Assembly: GCA_900169235.1 (NCBI GenBank)
Contig: FWCC01000001.1
Location: forward strand, 59,386-123,385
Length of the DNA stretch: 64,000 nucleotides
Direction of reading: 5' to 3'
Source: Zarea fungicola
Taxonomy: Eukaryota; Ascomycota; Sordariomycetes; Hypocreales; Cordycipitaceae
The position numbers and the translations under genes are program-made. Each line of letters opens with the position of its first letter. Position 1 is the stretch's first letter. Of this stretch, positions 9,581 to 20,211 are shown in pieces. The notes beneath the pieces are model-generated. The model saw only the letters and a list, made by a program, of their open reading frames with translations, was not told the DNA's origin and did not search any database.

Positions 9581-11890
9581 CTAACCATCACGAGAGATCC
9601 GATGTTTCTCAACCTGGCCCCCTTTCAGAGTAGTAAGCTGCCCGCCTGGGAAAACTACCCGAGCATCCGAGGCATGATCACTGGTGCATTCCAAAACGAC
9701 ATCCTGGATGAGGCGAGCACCGTCCCAGCTGAATGACACCAGCCAGCCTTGTTTCACTCGAACGCCTTCTAGCCTGCCCTTCGTCCAGACACCCGGGCAG
9801 GCAGGTAGCAAGCGAATCTCGACCACACGGCCACCATCGGCATCGATTTCCGTGGACTGTACTAGACACTCGAGAATACCTGCACTTCCGCCAAAGTTTC
9901 CGTCGATCTGAAACGGTGGGTGCGTATCCAACAAGTTTGGCTGCGTGGACGATGCCAACAATTGATCTGCATGTTCTCCGCAAGCCTCGGCGTCAAACAG
10001 TCTAGCGTGGAGGTTCAGAAGCCATGCCCGACTCCAGCCGGTATGGCCGCCACCATGTTCTTCGCGCCTCTTTAAAACTTTTCTGGCCGCCGCCGCGAGC
10101 TGTGGAGTTTTGACGGGGCTGATGATGTCCGCGGGATGCAGCCCCAAAAGATGAGATATGTGACGGTGTCCTGGTTCATGCTCCTCGTAGTCGTTAAGAC
10201 CCCACTCTTGTATCAACCCAGTCTGCTCATTGACGATCAGAGGAGGGAGTTTCTGTAAGGCATCCTCAACCTGACTCCGCAGCGGGTGGTTAGGTTCTGC
10301 AAGAAGGTCAAGACTCCAGAGAAACTGGTCAAAGGCCACACGAATCAATGTCATATCAAAGACGGAGCCCTCGCAAAAGACGCCCTTTTCCCCAGATGCA
10401 GTAATGAACGTATTTTCCGGTGACAGAGATGGATTTGCGACCAGATAGCGGCCGCACTTGGAGGGGATAAGAAAATCAAGGACAAACTGAACTGCACCTT
10501 TGTGGATGCGGAAGACGCGCCTAAGAAGATCCTCGTCCATCTGAGAACGTAAAGTGTCCATCATCTCGACAGAGAGCCAAAGACCTCCGAGTGGCCACAA
10601 GGTAGACGATATAGAACGATCCTGCGGCGCAGTGTCTCCCCACATGTCTGTGTTGTGGTGTGCGCACCAGCCTCTACAGTCATACATGAGCTGTGCGGTT
10701 TTCTTGCCCGAGTCTGCCATGCGCGCCAGCAGGTCTACTACCGGCCGCACGCATTCAAGGAGGCTCCATTGTTTCGCAGGCCAGTAGTTCATCTGCAGGT
10801 TAATGTTGATGGTGTATCTGGAGCCCCAGGGGGCCGCAAACTTGTCGTTCCAGATTCCCTGCAGGGTTGCTGGCAGCGCTTTATGGGAGTCGCGACTAGA
10901 CGATATCAAGAGGTATTGACCGTAATTGTGGTACAGAGCTACAAGTCCAGGATCCCTTGCTGTCTGGAGGCGTTCATCTGTAGAGATGTGGTATGCGTCT
11001 GGCCACATCCGCAGCTGCACTTTGTCAAAGAGTGCGGCGTAATCCGCTCGATGCCGGCGCAGGAGTTGATCCCAAGGCTGCGCGAGCGCTGCGTCGACGT
11101 CGGATAGTGCAGCAAGCGTAGGGTCATTGTGCCGATATGTTGTCTGAGCTGCCAGTGCAATTGTGCAAGACGCTGAAGTTACAACAAGCCCGTCACCGAT
11201 CGCCTCAATCTTTGCATCGGGGCTTTTATCTTGAAGCGAGACGGCAGCAACCAAAGACAGTCTGTTGCTGTTGGCGCCACCCGGAGTAGCTTCGAGTACA
11301 ATTTGAGAGTCTTTTGCTGTTATATTGTCCAAGTACGCAATTGTTTCAGCTTCAATGTCGCTCATACGATCCAACCGGACAACGAAGCGGGACGGTTCCG
11401 ACGATGTGAATTTTATCAAAAGCGTGCTGTCCGGGAAGCTGGCGATGACGTCTCGACGGTATGACACACCTTTGCACTTGTACATGACAACTGTTTGTGC
11501 CGTGGATAAGTCCAAATGACGAGTATAATCAGTGACAATCTCACTCTCATGACCAAACTCGAGCGTACAAGTACCCAGCGGCTCGTAATGCCGCATGCTA
11601 TAAGGCGAGGCGAAAAACGCTCTTTTAATTAAACCCTCAGCTTCCCTTGGCCTTTCATCTCGGATAAGCTGCCGAAGCTTTGGGAGCATGCGGAGAGCGT
11701 CTTTTGGTGTCCTGTCCATCGGACCGCCATGCCAGACGGAATCCTCGTTGAGCTGCAGGAGTTCAACATCCGTTCTGCCGTACACCATGGCCCCAAGCCG
11801 ACCATTTCCTATTGGTAAGCTTTCTGACCATTGCGACGCAGGCGATGTGTAGTGAAGATGTAAATGTTGATCCGACTCTTCCTGAGCCAT
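9581..11890 (-). CDS. glycoside hydrolase family 95 (alpha-L-fucosidase-like)
   Basis: Intronless. ATG 11890 gives 769 aa and has a good context (AACCATGG); an in-frame upstream start at 11971 would add 27 residues. GH95 enzymes are inverting 1,2-alpha-L-fucosidases, with some alpha-L-galactosidases. The N-terminal SESLPIGNGRLGAMV and LQLNED, the central NINLQMNYWPA (361-371), IQEWG with Glu562, and QIDGNFGG with Asp663 match the family. They place the catalytic Asn pair, general acid and Asp in their known order. No convincing signal peptide is present from either start, so an intracellular role is possible. It sits inside the metabolite-like gene group; it could remove a sugar from a glycoside or simply be an unrelated neighbour. 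Confidence 0.92.
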   Translation of the reverse strand: MAQEESDQHLHLHYTSPASQWSESLPIGNGRLGAMVYGRTDVELLQLNEDSVWHGGPMDRTPKDALRMLPKLRQLIRDERPREAEGLIKRAFFASPYSMRHYEPLGTCTLEFGHESEIVTDYTRHLDLSTAQTVVMYKCKGVSYRRDVIASFPDSTLLIKFTSSEPSRFVVRLDRMSDIEAETIAYLDNITAKDSQIVLEATPGGANSNRLSLVAAVSLQDKSPDAKIEAIGDGLVVTSASCTIALAAQTTYRHNDPTLAALSDVDAALAQPWDQLLRRHRADYAALFDKVQLRMWPDAYHISTDERLQTARDPGLVALYHNYGQYLLISSSRDSHKALPATLQGIWNDKFAAPWGSRYTININLQMNYWPAKQWSLLECVRPVVDLLARMADSGKKTAQLMYDCRGWCAHHNTDMWGDTAPQDRSISSTLWPLGGLWLSVEMMDTLRSQMDEDLLRRVFRIHKGAVQFVLDFLIPSKCGRYLVANPSLSPENTFITASGEKGVFCEGSVFDMTLIRVAFDQFLWSLDLLAEPNHPLRSQVEDALQKLPPLIVNEQTGLIQEWGLNDYEEHEPGHRHISHLLGLHPADIISPVKTPQLAAAARKVLKRREEHGGGHTGWSRAWLLNLHARLFDAEACGEHADQLLASSTQPNLLDTHPPFQIDGNFGGSAGILECLVQSTEIDADGGRVVEIRLLPACPGVWTKGRLEGVRVKQGWLVSFSWDGARLIQDVVLECTSDHASDARVVFPGGQLTTLKGGQVEKHRISRDG

Positions 11891-13531
11891 GGTTCTCGGC
11901 GCAGCATAGAAGTAAGATTTGAGAGAAAGGAATTCTGGCAGAATTACAAGTTGGGATACGTAGGTCTGCAAGAATGCGGAGGTCTGTTCTCTGAATATCT
12001 CAGTGTCCAGTTATTAATCTATCGTGTGGGCCAATTGAAAGCCACCTGAACATGGCGTTACTCTTGGCTGCCAATTGCGGCGTTCCCAATTAACTAATGT
12101 AGCTACATAGTCACTCTTTATACATACCTACCCGGCGTCTTTTGCTGTTGCTAGGTGAACTATGAGTGGACAAAAAACAGTTGAACTCGGTTTACCACCC
12201 AGAGGGCGACCACGACGCAAGGCGTTTCCAGAAGGAAGGCTAGCCAGGATTGCTACGATACCGCTGCGTCCCCTTCCAGTGGGACGCTCCAAGATGGCGG
12301 GTTTCAGTCCAAACATGATCGGCAACGAGTTTCCCACCAGCACGCCGGCACCAGGTTGCAGGCACAAACCCCTACCTAGCCCACCCCGCAGCAACGGGGT
12401 TTTAATCCTGCACAGCACTTGATGCCTTTGGCAGTGTAACGGCAGGTAAATGGCAACCCGGGCAATGCTTTCGTTTTTGTTTACCTGACATTTGTCATGA
12501 GATGCGCAGTCTTAACGGCTTGGTAGTTTGAAAAGCTTCGACGCTATTGCTGTAGTGTTGTACATGGATTTGGCGAAGCCAAAAACACTTAATGAACTGC
12601 TGGTAGCTAGAGCCACCTTGTCTGTGCCGACGGAATAAATTTCGGGGTTTTGACATGAGAGCTAGCTAGCTTTGGTTGGCCTTCCACGCCTCCCAGATGG
12701 GGCCAATCGAGGTTGCAACAGCGCTGTTACCGACTAGCCGAACCGACGGTTGTTGAAACATGGCTGCCTCTCTCAGTTGAAACCAGAAATGAAGTGGCCC
12801 AAGGTGACTGTACCGCTTGTGCTTATTGCGGAGTGCATGGCCCTGTCAAGCTTCAAAGCAGGTTTTTACAAGCACAGGGGGACTTTTTCGGTCTAGCGGG
12901 AGACTTCAGCCGAGGAGAGCGTTGTGGCATTGTCAATAAATAAAAATGCCTGTGACAATATGGTCGTGAGATCGAAGGTCGAAGGCGATTTAAGAACCCG
13001 GCTGGCGCGTCCAGTGCCAGAGCATCCACGTTGCGCTCGTCACTGTACACATGATAAATTAGGCTCAGCGATTGCACTAATCTTACAGGATCTCTTCTCC
13101 GCTAAATAAAGGTATATGGATGTATATATCTATATTTAGAAAGGAGCTGAAAATTATTTCTCTAAATTTAGTTGAAATTCCTTGGGCCGAAGCATTGTTA
13201 TGTGGCCAGCGGCCATTTGTGGCTGCTGTTCGCCTGTAAATACACACTACCTAGCTAGAAATACAGGATAACTTCATCGTGCTCCGTTTCTATGTGCATT
13301 ATAATGTTCAGGTCAGTAGTGCTCGCAATCCTAAAGCTGTCTATAGAGTCAAGAATAGAGGCTCCTCATTCACAACGCGCTTAGTTCGACATGACTCCCA
13401 AGAGATACGAACAAAAAGACTTTGTTATTTGTATTTTCTACAGTACAGCAAACCAAACGAGCCATGTATTTCTCTGATACAAACTGCCCAGGTCTTGCCT
13501 TTACAATCTGGCTAGTCTCTGCTACTTGCAA
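11891..13531. other. intergenic, no gene recognised
   Basis: This is the upstream region of the GH95 gene and the downstream region of the first dioxygenase. A GC-richer patch at about 12160-12430 gives overlapping open frames on both strands with low-complexity Arg/Pro content, which I take as composition rather than coding. Confidence 0.55.
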
Positions 13532-14488
13532 CTATGGTAACTGTGAAAGATGGATATCGTGAGCGCCTTGAAGATAGTCCCGATCGTTCTCACACCACTC
13601 TATCTGCGGATCCAATACCCCCCAATTGATCCGTTTCTGCAGGTACTTGGGCAAAATGAGCTTCTGGTTATTGCGGTACCAGTGCGAGAAGACAACCGTA
13701 ACCAGCATAATTCGTGGATCATCAGTAAAAATTGGCATGCCAGCGTGCCATATTCGAATATCGCGAATAATCAAGGAGCCCTTGGGCAGTGTTGCCTGAA
13801 TAGGTGGTCGGACTTTGCGACGCTCTTCGACAAGGCTGTCAGCAAGATCCACCGAAACCCCCAGAGATTTGGCGCGTGCCGCTCGTTTCTCTGCAGCAAT
13901 GGCTGGATCTGTTCCGTCATCTCCACTACCGTTGATTGTAAGAAGATTCAACCGATGATCATTGTGAGTCCCGAGCCAAAACTCAGTAGCACCATTCTTT
14001 GGTGATGTTGGGACGAGATTAATGTTGACACAGAATCCGTGTGGTGCGCGGGGGAAGTTTTCGACATCAATGTGAACCGGTTGACGCACCCCGTCCTTCA
14101 ATGCAGTATTTGCACTGTATAGGCGTACACGAGGCTTTGGGCCCAACACCGATTCCAGGATGGCTGCCGCCCACGGGTTTGCGACAACATCGTCAAACAC
14201 GAAGCCCTTAGCTGTGACTGGCTCTTGCTGAAGATTCTTTGTATTTTCATTAAAGTTGACATGTGTGGTTTTCCGCCGCCTCAGTATCTCGGTGTCGGAA
14301 AGCATGCGATCGTTGAGCTTGTCAAGGTGCGCCGGGTTCACCGCATTTTCAAGGACGACCAAGCCATCCTCGTGCAAAGCTTCAAGTGCATTTTGGAGAT
14401 TCCTGGAACTGATTGATTTTGTTGTCAGCTCCTCATCCGTGAGCGTGATGATTCTGGGCTGGTCTGAGTATCTATTCGATGTCATCAT
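13532..14488 (-). CDS. phytanoyl-CoA dioxygenase (PhyH) family, Fe(II)/2-oxoglutarate
   Basis: Single exon, 318 aa; tandem ATG codons at 14488 and 14485. The iron-binding triad is readable: H139 and D141 in QPVHID, distal H248 in IWHAG. Arg259 in DDPRIM is suited to hold 2-oxoglutarate. PhyH enzymes hydroxylate, desaturate or cyclise small molecules, and are frequent tailoring enzymes in fungal clusters. No targeting signal is seen. It starts 463 bp from the start of a second PhyH gene on the other strand, so the two probably share a promoter region and are co-regulated. The two proteins are dissimilar outside the motifs, so they are not a recent duplication. Substrate unknown. Confidence 0.87.
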   Translation of the reverse strand: MMTSNRYSDQPRIITLTDEELTTKSISSRNLQNALEALHEDGLVVLENAVNPAHLDKLNDRMLSDTEILRRRKTTHVNFNENTKNLQQEPVTAKGFVFDDVVANPWAAAILESVLGPKPRVRLYSANTALKDGVRQPVHIDVENFPRAPHGFCVNINLVPTSPKNGATEFWLGTHNDHRLNLLTINGSGDDGTDPAIAAEKRAARAKSLGVSVDLADSLVEERRKVRPPIQATLPKGSLIIRDIRIWHAGMPIFTDDPRIMLVTVVFSHWYRNNQKLILPKYLQKRINWGVLDPQIEWCENDRDYLQGAHDIHLSQLP

Positions 14489-14951
14489 GAGCGTCTTGAT
14501 TGGTCACTGGGTCAATACACTGATTCTGAGGAGGCTCCGGCGACAGACATAAACTGCTATAGCATATTCACCTACACATGGCGGCAATATATACATTTAA
14601 TCCATCGACGTACCTGTACATTGAACAGAGAAAGGGAACGGAGCTGCCTAAAAGAGGGTTGCCGACACGGCAACTACATTCACAGTGTCCCTCCCGCAAT
14701 ATATTGAATACTCCTTTCCGTTTCGCAAGACTGAAACAGGGAAGCCGCCTGTAATGTCCGCTGGCTGTCTGCCAAGCGACAAGCCACAGCCTAATTAGGC
14801 AAACTTACCAGCGCCAAGTTTGATATGAGCGGCGTTAATTTCCGCAACGGGCAGAGAGCGACAATCGGTCAAACCATGTTGCATATATACCATCAGCGAT
14901 TTCAACGCACACAGTGTTGTATAGTCAACTTTCATCTAGTGATCGAGCAGC
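14489..14951. promoter_or_regulatory. bidirectional promoter between two PhyH dioxygenase genes
   Basis: A 463-bp interval lies between divergent ATGs. Several CCG/CGG triplets that could seat a Zn2Cys6 regulator are present (for example near 14520-14540, 14655-14670 and 14745-14760), but no defined operator can be named. No coding is seen in it. Confidence 0.5.
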
Positions 14952-16440
14952 ATGTCCGTCACAAAGTTCTCTCGGTGTGCACATCGTGCGATGAACAGGC
15001 CCTTTCGCATTGTTCCACCAGCGCGGCATGTGGTCACTTGGGCAGAACAGGACAACTGGGAAGACCCCCGCGGTCCGCTTGGAATTGAAAAACCAAGTCC
15101 AAAGCTTGCTCCTCTGGCACCCAACAGCCCACAATGGTTACGCGATCTTCATCGCGATGGCGTAAGTGCCCATTCCTGTTCTGAATTTGCGTCTTATTGA
15201 CCGATGCGAGAGTGGGCGTTGGTGAAATCTGCGGTTCCTATTCAGAAAGCTCTACAGTACGCACAAAAAGGCGAGGACTGGATGGAGGGGTTCAACATGG
15301 GCTATAAACGTGATGACGAGACCACATGGAAATCTAAAAATGTTCCGCGGCACCGGTATGGAGGACTCTTCGACAAGTATGTCATCAGTCTCAGAATTGA
15401 GGAAAACGCATACTCACTAATTAGCTTCTCCTTTGCCCACGCCCAATTTGTCTGGGACTGTAAGTCGGAGCCGGGAGTTCGCGCAATATTTGCGAAAGTT
15501 TGGGGAACGGACAAGCTTACGGTGTCCTTTGGTAGAAATCCCCCCTCCTGGTTTTTGTCCTGCTGGTACTGACGACAGCAGACGGCGGCACATTGGCTTT
15601 TCCCACTCCCGACGAAGCTGATCATGGTAAAGAACCATGGCCACATGTAAGTTCATGCAGATGACGTTGCAAGTTGGTGCTAAATGTAAAGTTAGTCGGA
15701 CCAGAGTGCCTACCGACCTTGGCCTCACTGCATCCAGGGGCTTCTCAATCTTGTATGCCAAGAGCTTGAATCTACCAAGGTCTTTAGACTTTGCTCACAA
15801 ATGTCCAGCTTCCAAATGGCCCTGACGACGGCGGCCTCACCGTCATGACTGGCACTGCAGTGCTCTTCGAGCAGTACTTTAGGGAACATGAACCTGTTGG
15901 TATATCACCTCCGCCGTAGTTAGTTTATTGGCTGACAGGCACAGCCTAAAGGTGGTTGGATTAAGCGAGATCTCTGCAACTGGACTGAAAAGGAACTCCA
16001 ATGGTTCAAAGACCGCGGCTGTGAGTGGGTGAAGCCCAGTATGGATCCAGGTGACTTTATCCTCTGGGATTCACGAGCTGTTCACTATGGCGCTGCTCCA
16101 CTTGGGAAAAACAAACGGATGGCAGTTTGTAAGCATGCGCAGACTCTGGTTGGGTTCCAGTTTGCTAATACCGACAGACACATGTTACAAGCCCATTGAG
16201 TTCCTGACTGAAGAACAGAGGGAGCGCAAAGTGGAGGCTTTCAAGCGTGGCTACATGACTGTAGGTGTCTCATTATTATGCTTGTGAAAGCTATTGCTAA
16301 CAAATGTGCAGTCCCATGATCCGACAGATTTTGTCTTGAAAGAGAATCAGATGGCTGTCTGGAACATCTTGCATCCATATGGGGCTCCGATCATCAATAA
16401 GGCGACTCAGCAGGCGATTGGGCTGCTTCCGTACGACTAG
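14952..16440 (+). CDS. phytanoyl-CoA dioxygenase family protein, nine exons
   Basis: Exons: 14952-15161, 15213-15376, 15425-15531, 15582-15646, 15696-15752, 15809-15895, 15939-16128, 16178-16260, 16312-16440. They join in frame to 363 aa. Introns are 43-56 nt. The iron motif is H182-S-D184, formed across the fourth intron, with distal H279 in AVHYG. Other family marks are HRDGWALVK, QFVWDCKSEPGV, AKVWGTDKL and CYKPIEFLTEEQRERK. This is the fungal-type PhyH class common in biosynthetic clusters. The sixth intron needs a non-standard GTTGGT donor at 15896; the nearby GTATAT at 15900 would break the frame, so that junction is uncertain. It pairs divergently with the other PhyH gene. Confidence 0.88.
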
Positions 16441-17427
16441 AGCCGCCTTGGGTTTCGCAGATAAAATCATTACATTTGACACTTCTTTCAATCAATTGGA
16501 ACCCGGAGTCATTTGATTTGCCCTGAGCTACCGACAATCCGTCGAATCAAATTGAAGACTTATTTTGTCTCTCTGCCCTGTGCCGGCACGCTCCCTGCCC
16601 TGTATTCCGCAGCACCAAGAGCTACGAGATCCGAGCTTGTTTCTTTACTTTGATGTTAGTTTGTCGGACTGTATAGGCCGAGGCTCTCAGCAGGTGTGTG
16701 ATATGTAGTTGAATCTAGCCCATTCTTCATCGCTCTGTTTTCTTTGAAGATGCTAGTTCATTGCAAATGAAGGCTATTTCTCACAGGCGAGGGTTAGCCT
16801 GCTTCGTGACTCTAAACTGTCGAATCTGTAACCAGAAGAACTAGCGCATGTAATAACACTGCTCTAGCCAAAACTTCCAAAATTCTCCCCGCATCTAAAT
16901 CGGCGCAATTTACCGGAGGTTGCCACCTATATTATTATATAGCGAGGACGGCAGCGATTAAGGCCGTAGAATCGGCACTTGTCGGCTAGGCCAAGAACAG
17001 TAATCCGCCTTCCAATTGCCGTTTAGAGTACCTCCGTCCGGTTCGGAACACTCCCAGTTATCCAGTGGAACTGCTGCATTTGTGTGAGGGCGTATATTTC
17101 GTATCATTGTATCATTGGGGACAGCTATCTTGAGAGACAAGCCTGTGTATTGGCGAAGGCTACTCCTTACCTCTACCATGGCTAGATGCGACAAATAGAG
17201 CCACGCGTCAAAGCCAGCTCCTGCCACTCTAAGGTCTGGAGTAGCCCATAGAGTAAAGTAAACTAACAGGCTGTTAGGCCAACGCCAGCCGCATTTTCCC
17301 CCGCACCCTGAAAGTCTACTTTGATTAAACGGCTTTATAGATGATGTGCGATTGGTAGTCCACCATAGCTCCTGTTGCCTTCTTCACCACAATTTACGAC
17401 TGGCGACACCACTACAAAAGCTCAGCC
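16441..17427. other. intergenic, no gene recognised
   Basis: About 1 kb lies between the dioxygenase and the regulator gene on the same strand. Only short unsupported frames are present. It should contain the regulator's promoter. Confidence 0.6.
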
Positions 17428-19508
17428 ATGGTAAACTTCACATTCGTTACACAGGATAATCCAGATGGGCGAAGTAAACGGTTGCGCAACAGAATGGCCT
17501 GCAGGGAATGTCGATTCAAGAAGGTGTGATTATTGATAAATTTCATGACCGAGCTGCGAATTTGGGCTCTGACAATTTCAGCAGAAGCGCTGCCATCATG
17601 GTTCCACACCGAGCGCAGCCTCGCTTGGCAATGAGCGCCCTCGCCACCGGCAACACAACGGCAGAGGTGAATTAGAGGATGGCCGCAACTCTCAAGTGCG
17701 GTTTAGACACCACAATGGCAACTTTGTGAAAAGAAGTGCGCCCAAACAAAAGCAGACCGGTTCCTATCGAACCAGGTCTTCAGTTGTCGGACATACCACA
17801 GAAGCCGAGGATATTCAGCAGAACTTGCCCGAGTTTCACTCATTGCCGCGCTTTGTAGGAGACTTGAATCCAGCAGTGAGATTTTTTGATGAAATGGACT
17901 CAACCAGCGAATCACAAGACATTTCACCATCAAGAGTGGGAGTATGGGTTAGCGCAAGACGTCCGAACAGCAGAAGCAATTCCATGGAAAGCGCTTCCTG
18001 TGCCTCGCCTTTGCAGCAGGAACAATTGCTAAAGGTGCCAAACCAAACAATCTCAAGCATAGTAAGGACCGAGGAAATTCTGGCATTGTCCAATATCTAC
18101 TTTTCAAGTGTACATCCCATCATTCCTCTCTTAAATGAACATGAATATCGGCAGTCGCTCGGTGCTGGTACCGTTCCTGCGGCCTTGGTTCACGCTGTAT
18201 GTCTCGTTGCAGCAAAGGATACCGCAGCAGGTCCGTATTTGAGGCTATTAGATTCACGCGACTGTCCAGTAGCGGCACGGAAGTTTTGTTCACAATTGCA
18301 CGAGTCAGTTCTATCCATGATTGCGGTGGCCAAGAGTTTCACAAAGATTACCTTGGTTCGAATCTTGGCACTGCTCTCACTTCACCATGAGGGCCGCGAC
18401 GGGGCCGACCAGGCATCTGGCCACATGGCGCAGGCCATGTACCATGCACAAACACTCGCACTGCACGTGCAAAGGCCAAAGGACGATAATTGCGAGATGA
18501 AACGAACGTTTTGGTGTCTCTGGACGCTCGATAGGCTCAATGCTGCGACCAACTCACGGCCCTGCATCATGGCCGACAATGACATTGGGGTAGAGCCAAT
18601 CCAGCAGGGTGAGTCTGGATACGCAGCATTTGATATTTGGTTTCGGATTGCAACCATTCTGAATAAAGTAACCGGACTCTACCGACCGACAACCCCAGAG
18701 TCTGTGACTGGATTAGAACTCACATTCCCTGCTTTTGAAGACATTGTGGACGAAATGCATGGATGGCAGCTTCCAACTGCGACACTGGGTAAGCCATCAC
18801 CGACATTTAGTGTAAAACATTCTCTTACTCGTCCCAGATACCTTGCGTATATTCTTTTTGTGTACCGCGATACTTGGCCACCGCCTCAAGACCATTACCT
18901 GCCTTCCTGTTTCAGCAGTGGCAAGACTTCGGCAACAAATGTCGGCTTCGCAAATCATTCGGTTCATGCAAGGCGGAAACAGACTCGAATCGTTGCAGCC
19001 ACTTCCTGTTATTGTATATGCTGCGTCTCTTGCCCTCTCTGTTGCCTACCAGCAATTACGCTCTAGCCGACTGCAGATTGAGCAAGAGGAAGCATGCGAA
19101 GACTTTAGATCTGCCTGCACCATCTTGAAAGTTCTTCAACGGAAGTGGTGTGCCGCTGATGCTGTGGCTTCTTTGGCTGAGCGGGTTTCGGTTCAGCTGG
19201 AAAAACTCCCTAGCCTCGAACTTGTTCGCGTGAATCAGATCCCAAACAGTAGTGAAGCCCCATCCAGAGACCAGAATCTTCAGTTCGTTGAGCCTTCTAC
19301 TCAGCGTGCGACACCTGCTGGACGCGAACTTGTGGAGCCTGAACAGTCTGAATTGCATGTGAATCTTGAAGATCAGTCAGCATTGTCTAATGAGTTGGAT
19401 CTTTTCGGAGGGATGGACAGCATTTCCTGGATGTACTTGAATAGCGAGACGCCGTTCAACTTGGATACCTTTGCCTTGAATGATTATAATGAGGAGCTTA
19501 TTTATTAG
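17428..19508 (+). CDS. fungal-specific transcription factor with incomplete zinc cluster
   Basis: Three exons: 17428-17523, 17582-18788 and 18838-19508, joining to 657 aa (introns of 58 and 49 nt). The N terminus is basic, with MACRECRFKKQKRCHHG at about residues 23-39. It has a C-x2-C-x7-C start but lacks the other three Cys of a full Zn2Cys6 domain. It recalls fungal regulators whose N-terminal basic stretch replaces the zinc cluster. The middle (about residues 155-360) has fungal_trans-like features: SNIYFSSVHPIIPLLNEHEY and FWCLWTLDRLNAATNSRPC. The C terminus is acidic and hydrophobic (EELIY end), as in activation domains. Its place between the dioxygenases and the formamidase-like gene makes it a candidate pathway regulator. 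Direct DNA binding by the N terminus is uncertain. Confidence 0.85.
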
Positions 19509-20211
19509 CACATTTTCTGGGGACCATGACAGGAGGAATATAGTCGGGCGTGGGGGGTCAGAGAATATGAGAGTACAAGGACCCCAGGCTGTTCAATTTC
19601 CACCTATTTAGCGCTTGATTTCTACTCGAATTAAGGGGACTTTTCGGGTCAAACTTATCGGTTATAATAGAATCCGGAAAGTGAAGGCAGATCTGTTCAC
19701 GGCGGTGTCCATTATCTCCCTAAGAATCGTTTCGGAAAGGGGTAAAACAGAACTTTCCTTCTTTCCGTCGTGGAGGCAGCGTGCACACTCATCTGCCTCC
19801 TAGAACATGTCCTAACACTAGTTGGCCAGTGCTTTAGAGCAATTATTCTCCTGCTTGGGAGATCTGCGTCGGCCGTAAATACCGAACTGGGACAGGAGCC
19901 AACTCTTTTTTGTACTATGCCCTGTCTAGACTTCCGCCACGCCATCGGCCGGCGGCACAAGTCAATAAAGACACTCCGTTACATTTACTCATTTCCTCTT
20001 TTGGCTCTGTCGGAGAAGCCCAGAGAAGAAGGAGTAGAATCTTGGTAATAGTGATCGTCCGCGTTACTTGCCATTGAATTCCAGTCGTTGCCCTTCGATT
20101 CGGGTCTAGGGTACGGGCTGGGCGTTCATCGAATGCATATTCGCACTGCATTGAGATCGCCGCAAAACAGAAATTCACATAGATTTCCCCTTCCTCTTCT
20201 AACTTACATTC
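19509..20211. other. intergenic, no gene recognised
   Basis: A 703-bp gap lies upstream of the formamidase-like gene. It has short frames only and should contain that gene's promoter. Confidence 0.6.

Noticed and set aside
10655..11107. Plus-strand 150-aa frame
   Set aside because: It lies fully inside the GH95 coding sequence on the opposite strand.
12162..12422. Opposed plus and minus frames of 86 and 96 aa
   Set aside because: Mirror frames in a GC-richer patch with Arg/Pro bias; no family.
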